NCBI RefSeq assembly: GCF_041734735.1
Contig: NC_134878.1
Location: 39,971,329-40,035,328, forward strand
DNA from: Babylonia areolata
Lineage: Eukaryota; Mollusca; Gastropoda; Neogastropoda; Buccinidae
DNA length: 64,000 nucleotides
Direction: 5' to 3'
Made by a program: the position numbers and the translations under genes. The number at the start of each line of letters is the position of its first letter. Positions within the stretch are counted from its first letter, which is position 1. Shown piece by piece: positions 41,911-53,107 of this stretch. The notes below the pieces were generated by a model. That model saw only the letters and a list, made by a program, of their open reading frames with translations, ran no database searches and was not told where the DNA came from.

Positions 41911-42257
41911 GTTCTGTTTTCGTTTCTGCAACGTGTTGTCCACGAAAAGAATGAAATCCCAAGGAAAAAAATTTCAAAGGAACTAAATTGTAATGTGCCC
42001 GATATATCACATTTAACATAACAAAAGGTGGCCAGAAAATACATTTGAAAACAAAACAAAAAAACAACACACACATATATACAAAAATATATAATATATA
42101 TCTAAAACTGATAAATAAAACAAAATTGAAAAACGACACCTATTTTGTTAAACAAAATAATATACATGTATGGTTGAAATTCGGACTCTGTTTTCTCTGT
42201 CGCATCCGCTTACTTTCAGTTGCTACACCGGTCTGCGTATATCTGGCGTGTCAGCCG

Positions 42258-42420
42258 GTATCAGTATCAGTAATACAAGGATCCGTCGCTGCGTTCGGAC
42301 AAATCCATATTCGCTACACCGTATCTGCTATGAACTGAGATGCCTGACTGGACCCGCCGGTCAGCAGCGTAACCCAACGCGCTCAGTAAAAAAAAAAGAA
42401 AAAAAGAAGAAAAAAAAAAG
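42258..42420 (+). repeat. SINE-like family A copy
   Basis: It contains GTATCAGTATCAGTAATAC, GTCGCTGCGTTCGGACAAAT, TTCGCTACACCGTATCTGC, CAGCAGCGTAACCCAACGCG and an A-rich tail. Compared with 7763-7908 it has an extra GACTGGACCCGCCGGT-type insert. Confidence 0.7.
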
Positions 42421-42605
42421 ATTTAAAGAGAAAAACTGACAATATATATATAGATAATAATGAATAAATAAGTAAATGACTAGATAATTTATCATTTGAG
42501 AAATGAAATAGAAAATAATAAGAAGAAAAAGTATAAATAATAAACAAGAAAAAATAAATCAAAAGACAGTAGTGATAATGAATTAAAAAAAACAAAACAA
42601 CAACA

Positions 42606-42679
42606 ACAAGAAAGGCAAGACCTTCAAGACTCACTTGCGATACACTTTTTAAAAAAATCCAAGCTTTTTATGTATTGAG
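42606..42679 (-). repeat. Repeat family E, 3' end piece
   Basis: On the minus strand it reads ATACTCAATACATAAAAAGC, then GTATCGCAAGTGAGTCTTGA and CTTGCCTTTCTTG, matching the ends at 43014 and 54650. Confidence 0.75.
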
Positions 42680-43014
42680 TATAATGCACTTACTGTTATA
42701 TTTATATTTTTTGTATTCTCTAAAATTGGCACTTTGATCTGATATTCGACCCAACAAAAGATCTGTCATTATTATCATTTTTTGTTCAAACAGGAACTTC
42801 TTTTGCTAAGCATGGAAGTTTTATTTATTGCAAACGTTTTGGTGTAGACAGTAAAACAAGGGAAATTACTCTGCTGGGGAACTTAGTTTGCTTTAAACTG
42901 ATCTTTCTCATCTTAAACATTACATTTTGAAATTATACTCAATACATAAAAAGCTTGGATTTTTTTTTTTTAAAGTGCATCACAAGTGAGTCTTGAAGGC
43001 CTTGCCTCTCTTGT
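42680..43014 (+). repeat. Repeat family E, 3' half, first palindrome arm
   Basis: It runs from CTTACTGTTATATTTATATT through AACAGGAACTTCTTTTGC, AAACTGATCTTTCTCATC and AAAAAGCTTGGA to CACAAGTGAGTCTTGAAGG and CTCTCTTG. The segment about 42690-42930 is inverted at 43020-43255. Confidence 0.8.
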
Positions 43015-43500
43015 TTCAAAATGTAATGTTTAAGATGAGAAAGATCAGTTTAAAGCAAATTAACTCCACTAGCATTACAGAGTAATTTCCCTTTTTTACT
43101 ATCTGCACCAAAACGCTTGCAAAATAAATAAAACTTCCATGCTTAGCAAAAGAAGTTCCTTTTTGAACAAAAAATGATAATAATGACTGCTCTAGCTGTT
43201 GGGTCAGAACATCAGATCAAAGTGCCAAGTTTAGAGAATACATATATGCATATAATTAGGCTTCATTCTTTATTTTTTTGTGCCCATCCCAGAAGCACAA
43301 TATTGTTTTAAACACGATGACTGGAAAGAACTGAATTTTTCCTATTTTTATGCCAAATTTGGTGTCAACTGACAAAGTAGTTGCAGAGAAAATGTCAATG
43401 TTAAAGTTTACCACGGACACACAGACACACACACACACAGACAACCGAACACCGGGTTAAAACATAGACTCGCTTTGTTTACACAAGTGAGTCAAAAAAC
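43015..43500 (-). repeat. Repeat family E, second palindrome arm with 5' end
   Basis: On the minus strand it starts TTTTTGACTCACTTGTGTAA, then ACCCGGTGTTCGGTTGTCTG, a TG microsatellite, GCATAAAAATAGGAAAAATT, and continues to CATTACATTTTGAAA. It is the nearly complete left three quarters of the family; 48410-48935 is a parallel copy. Confidence 0.8.
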
Positions 43501-43525
43501 AAACAAACAAAGAACAAGCAAATAA

Positions 43526-43528
43526 ATG

Positions 43529-43560
<32 letters not shown>
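43526..43560 (+). repeat. CA microsatellite
   Basis: (AC)n of about 14 repeats. Confidence 0.9.
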
Positions 43561-43561
<1 letters not shown>

Positions 43562-43669
43562 TGCAGTTCCACAGACGGGGAAGCACAGCCAGTGCACACG
43601 GCAGGCCCACCTACAAGCAAAAGTGCACGGCGAGCCCCAAGAAACCACACACACACACACACACTGACA

Positions 43670-44130
43670 CACGCACACCATCTCTCAAATCACACTGCAA
43701 CCCCTCCCCCTTCCCCTGCCCACCTCTCCCCTCTTCTCCCGGCCCCCACACTCATTCCTAGGCCACGTATCGCAGCTTCCACAACACGCACACACACATA
43801 CACACACGCCCATCCCCCCCCCCCACACCCCCCCCATTCCCCCCCCAACGCCCCTCCCCTCTCCCCACACATATATATGCACACACGCACGTTTCAATAT
43901 TCCGTTGCTCCCACAATACAGACATGCATGCACATACAGCCCATCCTCTACACACCGGCACACACACCCACACACGCACGCACACACACACACACACATT
44001 CACACGCACGCACTCACACACATGCTGCCTCTGTTTGGCCGCATGAGGGGTGGGAAAAGATCTCTGATGCCAGGAAAGAGGCGTCTAGTGTGTTGCAGTC
44101 TACTGTATTTGGAAAAACCCAGAGAGACTG
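43670..44130 (+). repeat. Repeat family F, copy 2
   Basis: Shares CCACGTATCGCAGCTTCCAC, TTCAATATTCCGTTGCTCCC, GGGTGGGAAAAGATCTCTGA and CTACTGTATTTGGAAAAACC with 8240-8745 in the same order, with CA- and C-rich tracts between. Confidence 0.6.
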
Positions 44131-44254
44131 TTCTGTTTTGAAGAAATTTGCGCAATGTTGGTTTGGAAATTATGCCAATATTATATTTATTTGCAAAGCA
44201 TCTTGCTCGACCTTTCATGCTAGACTTGCATCAGCTCCCTCTCTCTACCTGTCT

Positions 44255-44707
44255 TTATTTGAGGGGATCGATGGTGTGGTGGCCTTGTACCTGTTGTTTT
44301 TGGTATTCTTTGACTTTTCTGAGGATTTCCGATTTCCCTAGATGAAGACCGCTTGTTACTGCGTTACCAGCAAGCCTGTCAGGTCGCTCATTTCCCTTAA
44401 CACCTGCGTGTCCCGGGCAGTATGACCATGTAAGTTTTTCAATCTGAAGGTTACGCATTGCCTCATGCCACTCTGGGCTTCCCATTCCACTTTCAATTTT
44501 TTGTATGAGGTTCATTGTGTCCGTCAGAATCATGGCATGTTGGTTTCCAGGCATATGAATAGACGATAGGCGCTGGAGATCATATGTCACAGCTTCAGCT
44601 TCCATCGTTAGGATGGAGGTTGTGACTTTGTACGCAGCATTCCCTTGTTTTTCCATTTTGTTTCGCAGTGAATCCCCAACCGGATTGGTATTTGGTGACT
44701 GAGCCAT
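44255..44707 (-). CDS. LINE RNase H part
   Basis: Contains ILTMEAEAVTYDLQRL (Glu), AMILTDTMNLIQKIE (Asp) and SYCPGHAGVKGNERPDRLAG (final Asp). The first motif (YTDGS) is in another frame near 44720, read on the minus strand as EDIYTDGS. Stop at 44255. Confidence 0.8.
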   Translation of the reverse strand: MAQSPNTNPVGDSLRNKMEKQGNAAYKVTTSILTMEAEAVTYDLQRLSSIHMPGNQHAMILTDTMNLIQKIESGMGSPEWHEAMRNLQIEKLTWSYCPGHAGVKGNERPDRLAGNAVTSGLHLGKSEILRKVKEYQKQQVQGHHTIDPLK

Positions 44708-44798
44708 CTGTGTATATGTCCTCTTCTTTACTGTTTTCTTCTATGAGTAGTTTCACTTCTGCATCAGTTTTGCCTTCTGGCCATTTCTGACAGTGTCT

Positions 44799-45827
44799 TC
44801 ATAGAGTAGGTGAAATGGCTCTGTTGAAAAGATGATTGAGGTTTTCAGGGTTTGCCTCCCATTCTTTTGTTTCTTTCAGGTATTGTAGTTGGCATACAAG
44901 CTGGATTGTGTCTTCTGCTTGCCCCATCCATGATCTTCCCCATCCTAGATGGCTGCCTTTTAGTTCCTTGACAGCATCATGCAGTAGGTTTTGAGGGATT
45001 TTTAATTCTCTGAAGTAGGTCGTAACCTTTTCTGACTTGTTTCTGGCCTGCATTGAAGGAAGGTCAAGCAGGTATCGCACTGGTTCCGTAGGTGTATCTT
45101 TTGCTGTTCCAAGGATCAGCCTCATAGCTTCATATTGAACTCTTTCTAATTTTAGGAGGCTGCTTTGAGACAGTGTTGTTAGCTCAAGTCCATAGTCGAT
45201 CACACAGAGAACGAGTGATTGATATAGCTGGAAGAGGTGGCGTTGTTCTATGCCTTTTGCTGCCATTGCCTTTAAGACTGAGAGACCGTTTTTGCATTTG
45301 AGAACTGCATTTTCAGTGTGTTTTCTAAAGGTCAGCAGCCTGTCGAACTGTATTCCTAGGTAGTGTTGGCATTCGGTTTTCTCGATCTGAATTCCGCTGT
45401 ATGACACAGCTGGTGGTGATTTGATCGCAGTCTTGTTGTTGAGAGTGCACAGCAACGTTTGGGCTTTCACTGAATTGATGGAAGATCCTGTGTCCTTGCA
45501 CCATTTCGCGATATTGTTCAGTTGTTTCTGGACAGCTGTAGTTCTTTCTTGAGCATCTTTCGAAGTTTTGAAGACCAGACCATCATCTGCAAGAGTAAGC
45601 ACCCGAGCTAATCCACTGTTGTTCAAGTCTGCAAGGCCTTTCGTGTAGACGTTGTAGAGGACAGGAGAGAGTGGAGACCCTTGTGGCAGTCCCATGGAAA
45701 ATTTAGAAGGTGCAGACATCCAGTCTCTGAAGTGTAGAACAACGGTTCTTTCCTGAAGCACGAATGCTATCCATCTTGTCAGTGTCAAACTTACTCCATA
45801 CCTTAGTAGCAGCTCCATGAGGTGCAC
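44799..45827 (-). CDS. LINE reverse transcriptase part, 342 codons open
   Basis: Starts within motif A's flank (MHLMELLLRYGVSLTLTRWI) and contains SMGLPQGSPLSPVLYNVYTK (motif B), RVLTLADDGLVFK (motif C, both Asp kept), HYLGIQFDRLLTF and SLVLCVIDYGLELTTL (thumb). The frame has no break over 1 kb, so this copy is among the younger ones. It stops at 44799, before the RNase H. Confidence 0.82.
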   Translation of the reverse strand: MHLMELLLRYGVSLTLTRWIAFVLQERTVVLHFRDWMSAPSKFSMGLPQGSPLSPVLYNVYTKGLADLNNSGLARVLTLADDGLVFKTSKDAQERTTAVQKQLNNIAKWCKDTGSSINSVKAQTLLCTLNNKTAIKSPPAVSYSGIQIEKTECQHYLGIQFDRLLTFRKHTENAVLKCKNGLSVLKAMAAKGIEQRHLFQLYQSLVLCVIDYGLELTTLSQSSLLKLERVQYEAMRLILGTAKDTPTEPVRYLLDLPSMQARNKSEKVTTYFRELKIPQNLLHDAVKELKGSHLGWGRSWMGQAEDTIQLVCQLQYLKETKEWEANPENLNHLFNRAISPTL

Positions 45828-46060
45828 AAACTGGACTTTATTGTAAGCATCTTCAAGGTCAATTGCTTGCTAATGTTTCAGCTTTTCTTTTTGTAGCCAA
45901 GTGCTCAGCTCAGGCTTCAGATACTGTTTCACGCACAAGCTCTATAGCAGACGCCTTTTTCACAACTAACTTGCCAGTCTCCAACAGCTTGTGCAGAATG
46001 TATGATGCCATTCCCGGTTTGAATGCAAAGCCCATTCTAAACCGGTTCACTAAACATCTA

Positions 46061-47439
46061 TTAAATTAAGTTTATGTATCGTTCACTGCAATATTATATT
46101 TGTTGTGCTTACAAACACACTTTAATCAGTTAGAAGCATATTTGATTTTAGTTTAATCGTTCGTCAGTGTAAAGATTTCAACTGATGCTAAGCTTACATC
46201 ATTTTGTTTTCCTCCTTTAGCAACAACCACTCAACAACTAGTGTTGCTGTATGCCATTGGGTGAGCTGAAACTTGTGTTTGTGACACAGCATATTTAATT
46301 AAATATCTCTTTTGTCAGATCAGTAAACTACAAGTATTGTATACTGGCAGAATCGTTGCAATTCCATCTTTAAATCTATTCCATTTATGTTTGCCTATGT
46401 TAAACTGATTTAACAGTTTGTAATTTTCCGCGATGAGCTCGCTAAAACTGACCCTTTTCAGGTGACTTAAATTAAGATTATGAATAATTAACACTGTGTT
46501 TTATACTCATCAGAAAGTAAGTGTTGAGCTGCTTCTTTTGCAAACTATCTGACGTAAATTGGTTCAGAAATCATTTAGAAATCTATCACTGAACACTTTC
46601 CATAAATAGACAGAATGGGTGATCACTGGTCACTTTTCACCTGGCCAGTCACTGGCTAGAGCCTACTCTCTCTCTCTCTCTTGCTGTGTCACAATCAGTG
46701 TGTGTTGTGTGTTGTCCCAGAGGCCAACATCTCGCTATGTATCGCTGTAAGTATTGTGTGTAGAATGTGTTGATGATCTGTAAATTGTCCGACACATTGC
46801 TTGTGTTCATATGAGTATGTTGATATTGCCTTAGTTTGGTTTACTTGGTTCAGTTATTGCTTTGACATGCAGTCACAGCTCGGCTATGATTGATCTAGAA
46901 AATCGCCATGTCGTCATGTGCTTGTAGCAATATTCCATTTAATTCTTCTTAACGTCACAGTCAGTGACGTCTCTGGACACTGATAGTTTGTTCCAGAATG
47001 TTCTAGTGAATGATGGGTTCTTTCTCATTTGCTGTCACTGATGAAGATTAGGTTACTTATCTACAGGGGAGGAGATTTAAATGTTGTACACAGGCTATAC
47101 TTGGAGATTTGAATGTTGCACACAGGCTGTACTTACCTGTTAATGTTCAGCACAAAACTGGTTAACTTGTGTAGGTTCATTCATCACTTAATGGTTAAGC
47201 CATGATGGTTCTTCCAGTCTTTGTATTGTGCACTGACTGTCTGGTCTCTCAGATTGCCAGTATTTTATCAAAGCCACGGATTCTATTATCTTGTTTCTTA
47301 TTCATGTATTATTTTACATGCTGATATCAGTTGTACTGCTGCAGTGTTTCACAGTTACAGCATGCTCAGTACTCGAAGATGTGTGTAGTATTCTGTTGTG
47401 GTGATTACAAGATAGTGTCGTAGTGATATCAGCTATTGG
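46061..47439. other. No gene; small tandem duplication at 47071
   Basis: No ORF or dispersed repeat seen. At 47071-47102 and 47103-47134 a 32-base unit (GGAGATTTAAATGTTG...) is duplicated in tandem with three differences. A donor-like CGCTGTAAGTAT at about 46742 is unsupported. Confidence 0.45.
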
Positions 47440-48006
47440 TTAACTCTCTCCTTACACGTGATTTTGTGATTAGCCAAGCAGAGTGTGCTATTCTTGGTCA
47501 CTCCACAATCGAACAGTATGATTGGTCAGCCTGGGATGTGTGGCCCGTCTCGCACACACGCTGACAAAGTCACTGACTGGTCGTCTGCTCACGTGCCAGC
47601 CAGTTAGCAAAGCAGGCTCTTCTCAGAATGTTGTGAAGTGAACAAGGCAGTGACGGCAACGTTTTAGTGTTGCCGAAGTACTTGAAATGCTACAAACTGA
47701 AGGGTCGGACATTGAAGAGGTGGATGATGATGAAGAAGAAAGTGAATTTAATGCAGAAAGCGAGCATGGGTATGGTGATTTGGGGTGAACAATTGGCAGT
47801 ATTTTCTACATATGGCAAAACTGTAAAAATAAGATGAGAAATTTGATTTTTTTATCTGTAATAGCTAAACATGTATAAACTTGTTCTGAAAGTTTCATTT
47901 TCTTACACAGTATTTTGTATTTTTTGTAATTTTTTTCCAAACCCTTACAAATGGGCCGTCTGTGGGGAAAAGCAAGGGAGAAAACTTGTCGTCCCGAGTG
48001 AGTTAA
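47440..48006 (+). mobile_element. Short piggyBac-like element, TTAA-flanked
   Basis: It begins TTAACTCTCTCCTTACACG and ends CGTCCCGAGTGAGTTAA (inverse of TTAACTCACTCGGGACG), giving a TTAA target duplication and similar termini. Near the left end (47651-47790) a frame reads RQRFSVAEVLEMLQTEGSD, then an acidic stretch (EEVDDDEEESEF) and stops, matching the N-terminus of piggyBac transposases. The remaining transposase is missing. At 567 bases it is an internally deleted, non-autonomous copy. Confidence 0.65.
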
Positions 48007-48409
48007 AGCCATCTGATATGTATCACAGTTTGTTAATCATAATTTAGATATTGTGCTCTCTCCTATACCGCTTACTCCAGTACAGTGCTACATAATAACT
48101 GATTCATTTGAGTCACTTCAACACAGTATGAGCTTTACCTAAATCTATACTGTCAGTGTACTTTCACTAAATCAGCTTAAATTTAACCACTTTATCTACA
48201 CTATTCAAATGTATTAGAAATGTCATTTGATGTCAGTGTTTGGTCTTCACACATATGCATTATCTTATGTTGTTGCTTATCCCAAACCCAGTGGTAGTTT
48301 TTCCATGTAATATGTATACATGTGCTTTATTATTCACTTGCATTCCTGACATGTACTTAATGACCTTTGTTTCTTGTGTCTTATCAGTGCACTGTTTTCT
48401 CTTCATTTT

Positions 48410-48460
48410 TGACTCACTTGTGTAAACAAAGTGAGTCTATGTTTTAACCCGGTGTTCGGT

Positions 48461-48491
<31 letters not shown>

Positions 48492-48930
48492 CCGTGATAA
48501 ACTTTAACATTGACATTTTTTCTGCAAATTTGGCATAAAAATAGGAAAAATTCAATTTTTTCCAGTCATCTTGTTTAAAACAATATTGCACCTCTGGGAT
48601 GGGCACAAAAAAAGGAAAGAAAAAAAAAAAAAGCCAAATTACATGCAAACTGAATTTACTGTTATATTTATATTTTTTTAGTCTTTAAACTTGGCACTTT
48701 GATCAGATATTCTGACACAACAACAAGAGCAGTCATTTTTTGTTCAAACAGGAACTTCTTTTGCTAAACATGGAAGTTATATTTCTGGTGCATGCCTTTG
48801 CTGCAGATAGTAAAAATGGGAAATTAATCTGAAATTAATGCTAAGGGGGTTAATTTGCTTTTAAACTGATCTTTCTCATCTTACACATTACATTTTGAAA
48901 TTATACTCAATACATAAAAAGCTTGTGTGT
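48410..48930 (+). repeat. Repeat family E, copy lacking the extreme 3' end
   Basis: It starts GACTCACTTGTGTAAACAAA with an immediate hairpin partner (AAGTGAGTC). A TG microsatellite at 48468-48491 and blocks shared with 43015-43500 and 42680-43014 follow in order. It ends AATACATAAAAAGCTTG, where the other copies continue to CACAAGTGAGTC. Confidence 0.8.
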
Positions 48931-49440
48931 TTTACTCTCAGTGTACAGGGCTTTCACTATGTTCATTCGCCCCAGTGGTCTTTCTCTGAAAATACTAAAA
49001 TCAATACTACGAGTGGGCTTTATAGATCTATTGGCTAAGCCCTGAAGGTCATGGGCAAAAATCAATTGCGTACACATATTTATACATATTCAAAGCACGT
49101 GCTCATATTCCTAACGAACGCGAAAGTCGCCATTTTGTTTCAAGTTGTTGACCTGCCTGTTCGATCCTATATTCAATTGACAACACATGATAACATGTGA
49201 TGGAACGTTGAAGAAGGAGACCATTAAATATTTATTCAGAGAAAGATTTGTGAACGTCTCATCACCTACTGGATTATGCCCCAAACTGTCAACAAAATCA
49301 GTTGGAATTCACAGTTAAAAATAATAAACCATGAGAGTTAATACCCTTGATGAAACGTAAAACTTTCCAGTCTTGACTTAGTCTCAAAATGAAGTAATTT
49401 TCACTTCAAACGCCGTTTAGAAGTAATAAAAATAATACTA
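48931..49440. other. No gene seen
   Basis: Plain AT-rich sequence. Confidence 0.4.
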
Positions 49441-50274
49441 ATAATAATGGTATTGATATGAATCTTAAGCATTGACAAATCTAAGAGCTTTTGCACCAGT
49501 CATTCTCACGCACGCATAACTCTAAAACTGGAGAAATTGAAGACAAGGAAGAGGCAGGGAGGCTATTTTGGGAAGAGGTGGGTTTTAAGGCCAGACTTGA
49601 AAGAGCTGAGTGTGGAGACTTGACGAAGCAAAAGAGGAAGTTCATTCCAATTGCAAGGTCCACAGACAGAGAAAGAACGGCGGCCAACAGTCGAGAGTTT
49701 GAATCCGGGTATGCGTAAATAGAGTGGATCCGAAGCTGATTGTAGTGAGTCAGATGGAGTGTCACAGAGATAGGAAGGGGCTGACTTGTGAATACTTTTG
49801 TAGCACAGAGTGCTGATCTTGTACTTTATTCGGTGTGAGACAGGGAGCCAGTGGAGATGTTGCAAAAGAGGAGTGATGTGATCAGATCTTTTCTTTCTGA
49901 GGACGAGTCACGCAGCAGAGTTCTGTATGCGCTGAAGGGACTGAATGGATGAAGCAGGCAAACCAGACAATAGAGAGTTACAGTAGTCAAGGTGAGAGAG
50001 AATGAGAGAAACGACAAGTCTAGATGTTGCATTAATGGACAGATATTTCCGGATGGAACTGATGCGCCGCAGTTGGCAGTAACAGGATTGACATGTCTGA
50101 CTGATAAATTTTTGCATGGACAGTGTGTTGTCAAGGACAACGCCGAGGTTCCTGACTGAACTGGAAAGGGGGATGGATATACTGCCAAGTTTGATTGTGT
50201 CAGTTGTGATGGAACAGAATTTTTGTTTAGTTCCTATGATCATTGCTTCAGTTTTGTCTGCGTTCAATTCTAAC

Positions 50275-50694
50275 TTATTTATTTAGAGTCACCCAATTTT
50301 GAATATCCAGGAAGCAGTTGGATGTTTCTTGCAAGAGCGATGACAGTTTTTCAGGTGTATCAATCTTCTGGAGTTGAGTGTCATCAGCATAAGAATGATG
50401 ACTGACATTGTGCCGGTTGATAATTTCAGTGAGAGGAGCAGTGTACAGCATGAAGATAATTTCAGCGAGAGGAGCAGTGTACACTGTGAAGAGCACTGGG
50501 CCTAAAACAGATCCCTGTGGGACTCCATGTTCAATTTTAACGGTTTCAGACTGGAAATTATCAACAATGACAGATTGGAATCGATCAGTGAGATAAGATT
50601 TGAACCAGTTTAGAACAGTGCCATTGATACCTAATGTAAAATAAAGACGGGAAAGAAGGATTGAATGGTCTATCGTGTCAAAGGCGGCTGACAA
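50275..50694 (-). pseudogene. L2-like ORF2, RT palm with an internal 12-residue duplication
   Basis: A 139-codon frame with motif A (SAAFDTIDHSILL), motif B (GVPQGSVLGPVLFTVYTAPL) and motif C (HHSYADDTQL). Between B and C the segment YTAPLAEII is followed by a second YTAPLTEII; at DNA level 50419-50454 and 50455-50490 are a 36-base tandem pair. The duplication sits on the helix between motifs B and C and would probably disable the enzyme. Confidence 0.82.
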
Positions 50695-51386
50695 GTCGAG
50701 AAGAATGAGAAGGGAGATCTGTCCTGAGTCGGACGCTAGCAGTAGGTTATTCAGGATGTGGAGGAGAGTGATTTCGGTGCTGTGCTAGGCATGATAGGCA
50801 GACTGAAAGGGGTGGATGAGATTGTTGAAACAAAGGTGATTGTTGAGCTGCTTCAGGACAGCTTTTTCAAGGAGTTTGGACAGGAATGGAAGATTAGAAA
50901 CTGGTAGATAGTTTTTAAAAATGTTTGCGTCAAGGTTGGATTTCTTCATAAGAGGCAGTTTTGAAAGTGGATGGAAACGTTCCAGTGAGAAGGGATGAGT
51001 TGACAATGTTGGTGATTGTGGGGAGAAGCTGTAAGACATGCTGGGAAAAGACAGAGGCTGGTATAGGATCAAACTGACAGGATTTTATTGTCATTTCTTT
51101 CAGAATTTCATGGACTTCTGTTTCAGTTAATGGATTAAAGGAATGGAGAGGAGTGCCGTTGAATTGAGGATCAGGATGAGTAGGTTGGAAAGGCATTTGG
51201 TCTAAGATGGTACGAATATTCTGGACTTCGTCAAAAAAGAAAGAGGAGAAGACATTGGGAGTTCAGATAAAGTGTAGGCAGAGGATGTGGCATCGAGAAC
51301 TTGAGAAGAAAAGAAGTTTGTCTTCGCTGATGAGATCATATGTTTGACTTTATTTATTTGTTTTCGGAAGATTTGATTGTGGACTT

Positions 51387-52157
51387 TCAGTTTTGCTGAT
51401 CGCCATCACCGTTCCAATTGGCGACGTTTGCGTTTTGCAAGTTGAATGTCTTGTGTGTACCACGGGGTGGAAGGTCTATCAGGGAGCATGTGGGTAGTGG
51501 GAGGCGCATGTCCATCCAGCAGTTGAGAGAGGACAGTGTTGTAATGTGCAGAGACTTTAGTGTGGGAAGAAATTTTGGAAAGGCGTTCAGCAGCTTGAGA
51601 AAAAAAGTGTTAATGTTGATGGATTTCAGGTTGCGACGAGTAACGGATTTTTTGGTTCTGGTAGGTTTTGAAATATCAAGCAAGAACATGACAGCAGAAT
51701 GGTCGGAAGAGAGTTCGTCAGTTACAGTCACTGACGCAATCATGGCATCAGAGTCACGTGTGATGAGCCAGTCCAACGTATGGCCAGATCTGTGTGTTGG
51801 TTCTGTAACAAGCTGAGAGAGAGAATGACTGGACAGAGATAGACATAGGCGTTTGACATCAGTGGAAGTTTGGTTGTCGAAATGAAAACTGAAGTCTCCG
51901 AGGATGATAAGTTTGCCAGAATGAAGGTTGTAGTAATCAAGTAATGTTCGGAACTCATCGTGAAACAGAGAAGACGTTAGGTTGTTTTTATGACTTGGAA
52001 AAGGACGATATAGACAACAGAAGATGACTGAGTGACCGGGAACACTGAGAGTGACTTTGAGCATTTCAAAAGTGTCATGTGGAAAGGCATGGTTATGGGA
52101 GAAGGAAATGGAAGACTCCCAAGATATTTCTATAGACGATGGCGATGCTACCTCCAT
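51387..52157 (-). pseudogene. L2-like ORF2, endonuclease C-terminal two thirds
   Basis: A 256-codon frame from SFSHNHAFPHDTFEMLKVTL through VIFCCLYRPFPSHKN (Tyr-Arg-Pro), GDFSFHFD, DWLITRD and SDHSAV. The catalytic Asp and His are present. The N-terminal strand with QSVCPDQK and TKTWL is upstream of the nested insertion. Confidence 0.82.
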
Positions 52158-52235
52158 GAGACAGTCGAGGTAGTGACTTGGTTTTATATCCAGGGGGGGT
52201 CAGTTGTTTAATTTTGGGTTCGTGACCTTGTGATT

Positions 52236-53107
52236 TGATCATGAAGACCACTACAACAGGCAGGAACAACGGTATACAGTGGACACTCTGGACACAGCTG
52301 GACGATCTCGACTTTGCTGATGACCTGGCGCTCCTGTCACACAACCACAGCCAGATGCAGGACAAGACCACTTGCCTGGAGACCATGTCAGCCAGGACAG
52401 GGCTCAAGATCAACAAGAAGAAGACTGAGCTGATGAAGATCAACACCACTGCCAACACACCAGTCACAGTCGATGAAGAGCCCATCAGGGAGGTGGAGTC
52501 TTTCGTCTACTTGGGAAGCGTGGTTGACTGACAGGGAGGCACGGACCGAGACGTCACAGCCAGAATCGGCAAGGCAAGAACAGCTTTCATCATGCTCAAG
52601 AACATCTGGGCATCAGGAGCAATCAGTATGAAAACCAAACTCCGCATCTTCAACTCCAATGTGAAGTCAATTCTGCTCTATGGATGCGAGACATGGCGGA
52701 CAACACAGACGATGCAGCAGAAGATTCAGACATTCTTCAACACCTGCCTGAGGTGCATCTACAAGATCCAATGGCAGGAGAAGATCCGAAACGAAGATCT
52801 GTGGGAGTGAGTGGGACAGGAACCAGTTGCCAAGCAGATACTATGGAGGAAGTGGGGCTGGACCGGACACACCCTCAGGAAGCCAGTGTCCAGCATCACA
52901 CGCCAAGCCCTGACCTGGAACCCGCAGGGAAAGAGGAAGAGAGGCCGGCCTCGCAACAGCTGGAGGCGAGATACCGAGGCAGAGCTGAAGCAGCAAGGGA
53001 CCAAGTGGACTGGAATGGCCAGAACAGCCCAGAACAGAGTGCAATGGCGAGGGGTCGTCGATGGCCTATGCTCCACCAGGAGCGATGGGCAAAATGATTG
53101 AAATGAA
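52236..53107 (+). mobile_element. RTE-like LINE 3' fragment nested in the L2-like LINE
   Basis: Frames read RNNGIQWTLWTQLDDLDFAD then DLALLSHNHSQMQDKT, KINKKKTELMKINTTA, VESFVYLGSVVD, SNVKSILLYGCETWRTTQT and WNPQGKRKRGRPRNSWRRDT. It is the same family as 19046-20813. The copy begins just before motif C and ends with an ATGATTGAAATGA tail. TGACCTTGTGATT (52223-52235) and TGACCTTGTAATT (53108-53120) are its target-site duplication. Three breaks. Confidence 0.85.

Larger units (their letters stand above)
44255..46060 (-). mobile_element. Third I-like LINE (RT and RNase H), 5' truncated
   Basis: Minus-strand RT (44799-45827) and RNase H (44255-44707) of a lineage distinct from the copies at 9 and 25 kb, but matching the fragment at 54880-55800 in style (QGGYRTGK there; AIDLEDAYNKVQFVHLMELL here, read across 45820-45870). 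The 5' part ends near 46060. RT and RNase H lie in different frames and the part upstream of 45830 has a stop, so it is dead with about three breaks. The 3' boundary may extend left to about 44131, where family F ends. Confidence 0.78.

Noticed and set aside
43526-44341. 271-codon open frame
   Set aside because: Low-complexity Thr/His/Pro translation of CA- and C-rich sequence overlapping repeat F and antisense to a LINE RNase H.
45863-46069. 68-codon plus-strand frame
   Set aside because: Antisense to the upstream end of the I-like RT.
46730-46760. Possible first exon ending at CGCT before GTAAGTAT
   Set aside because: Only a donor-like sequence; no promoter or coding support.
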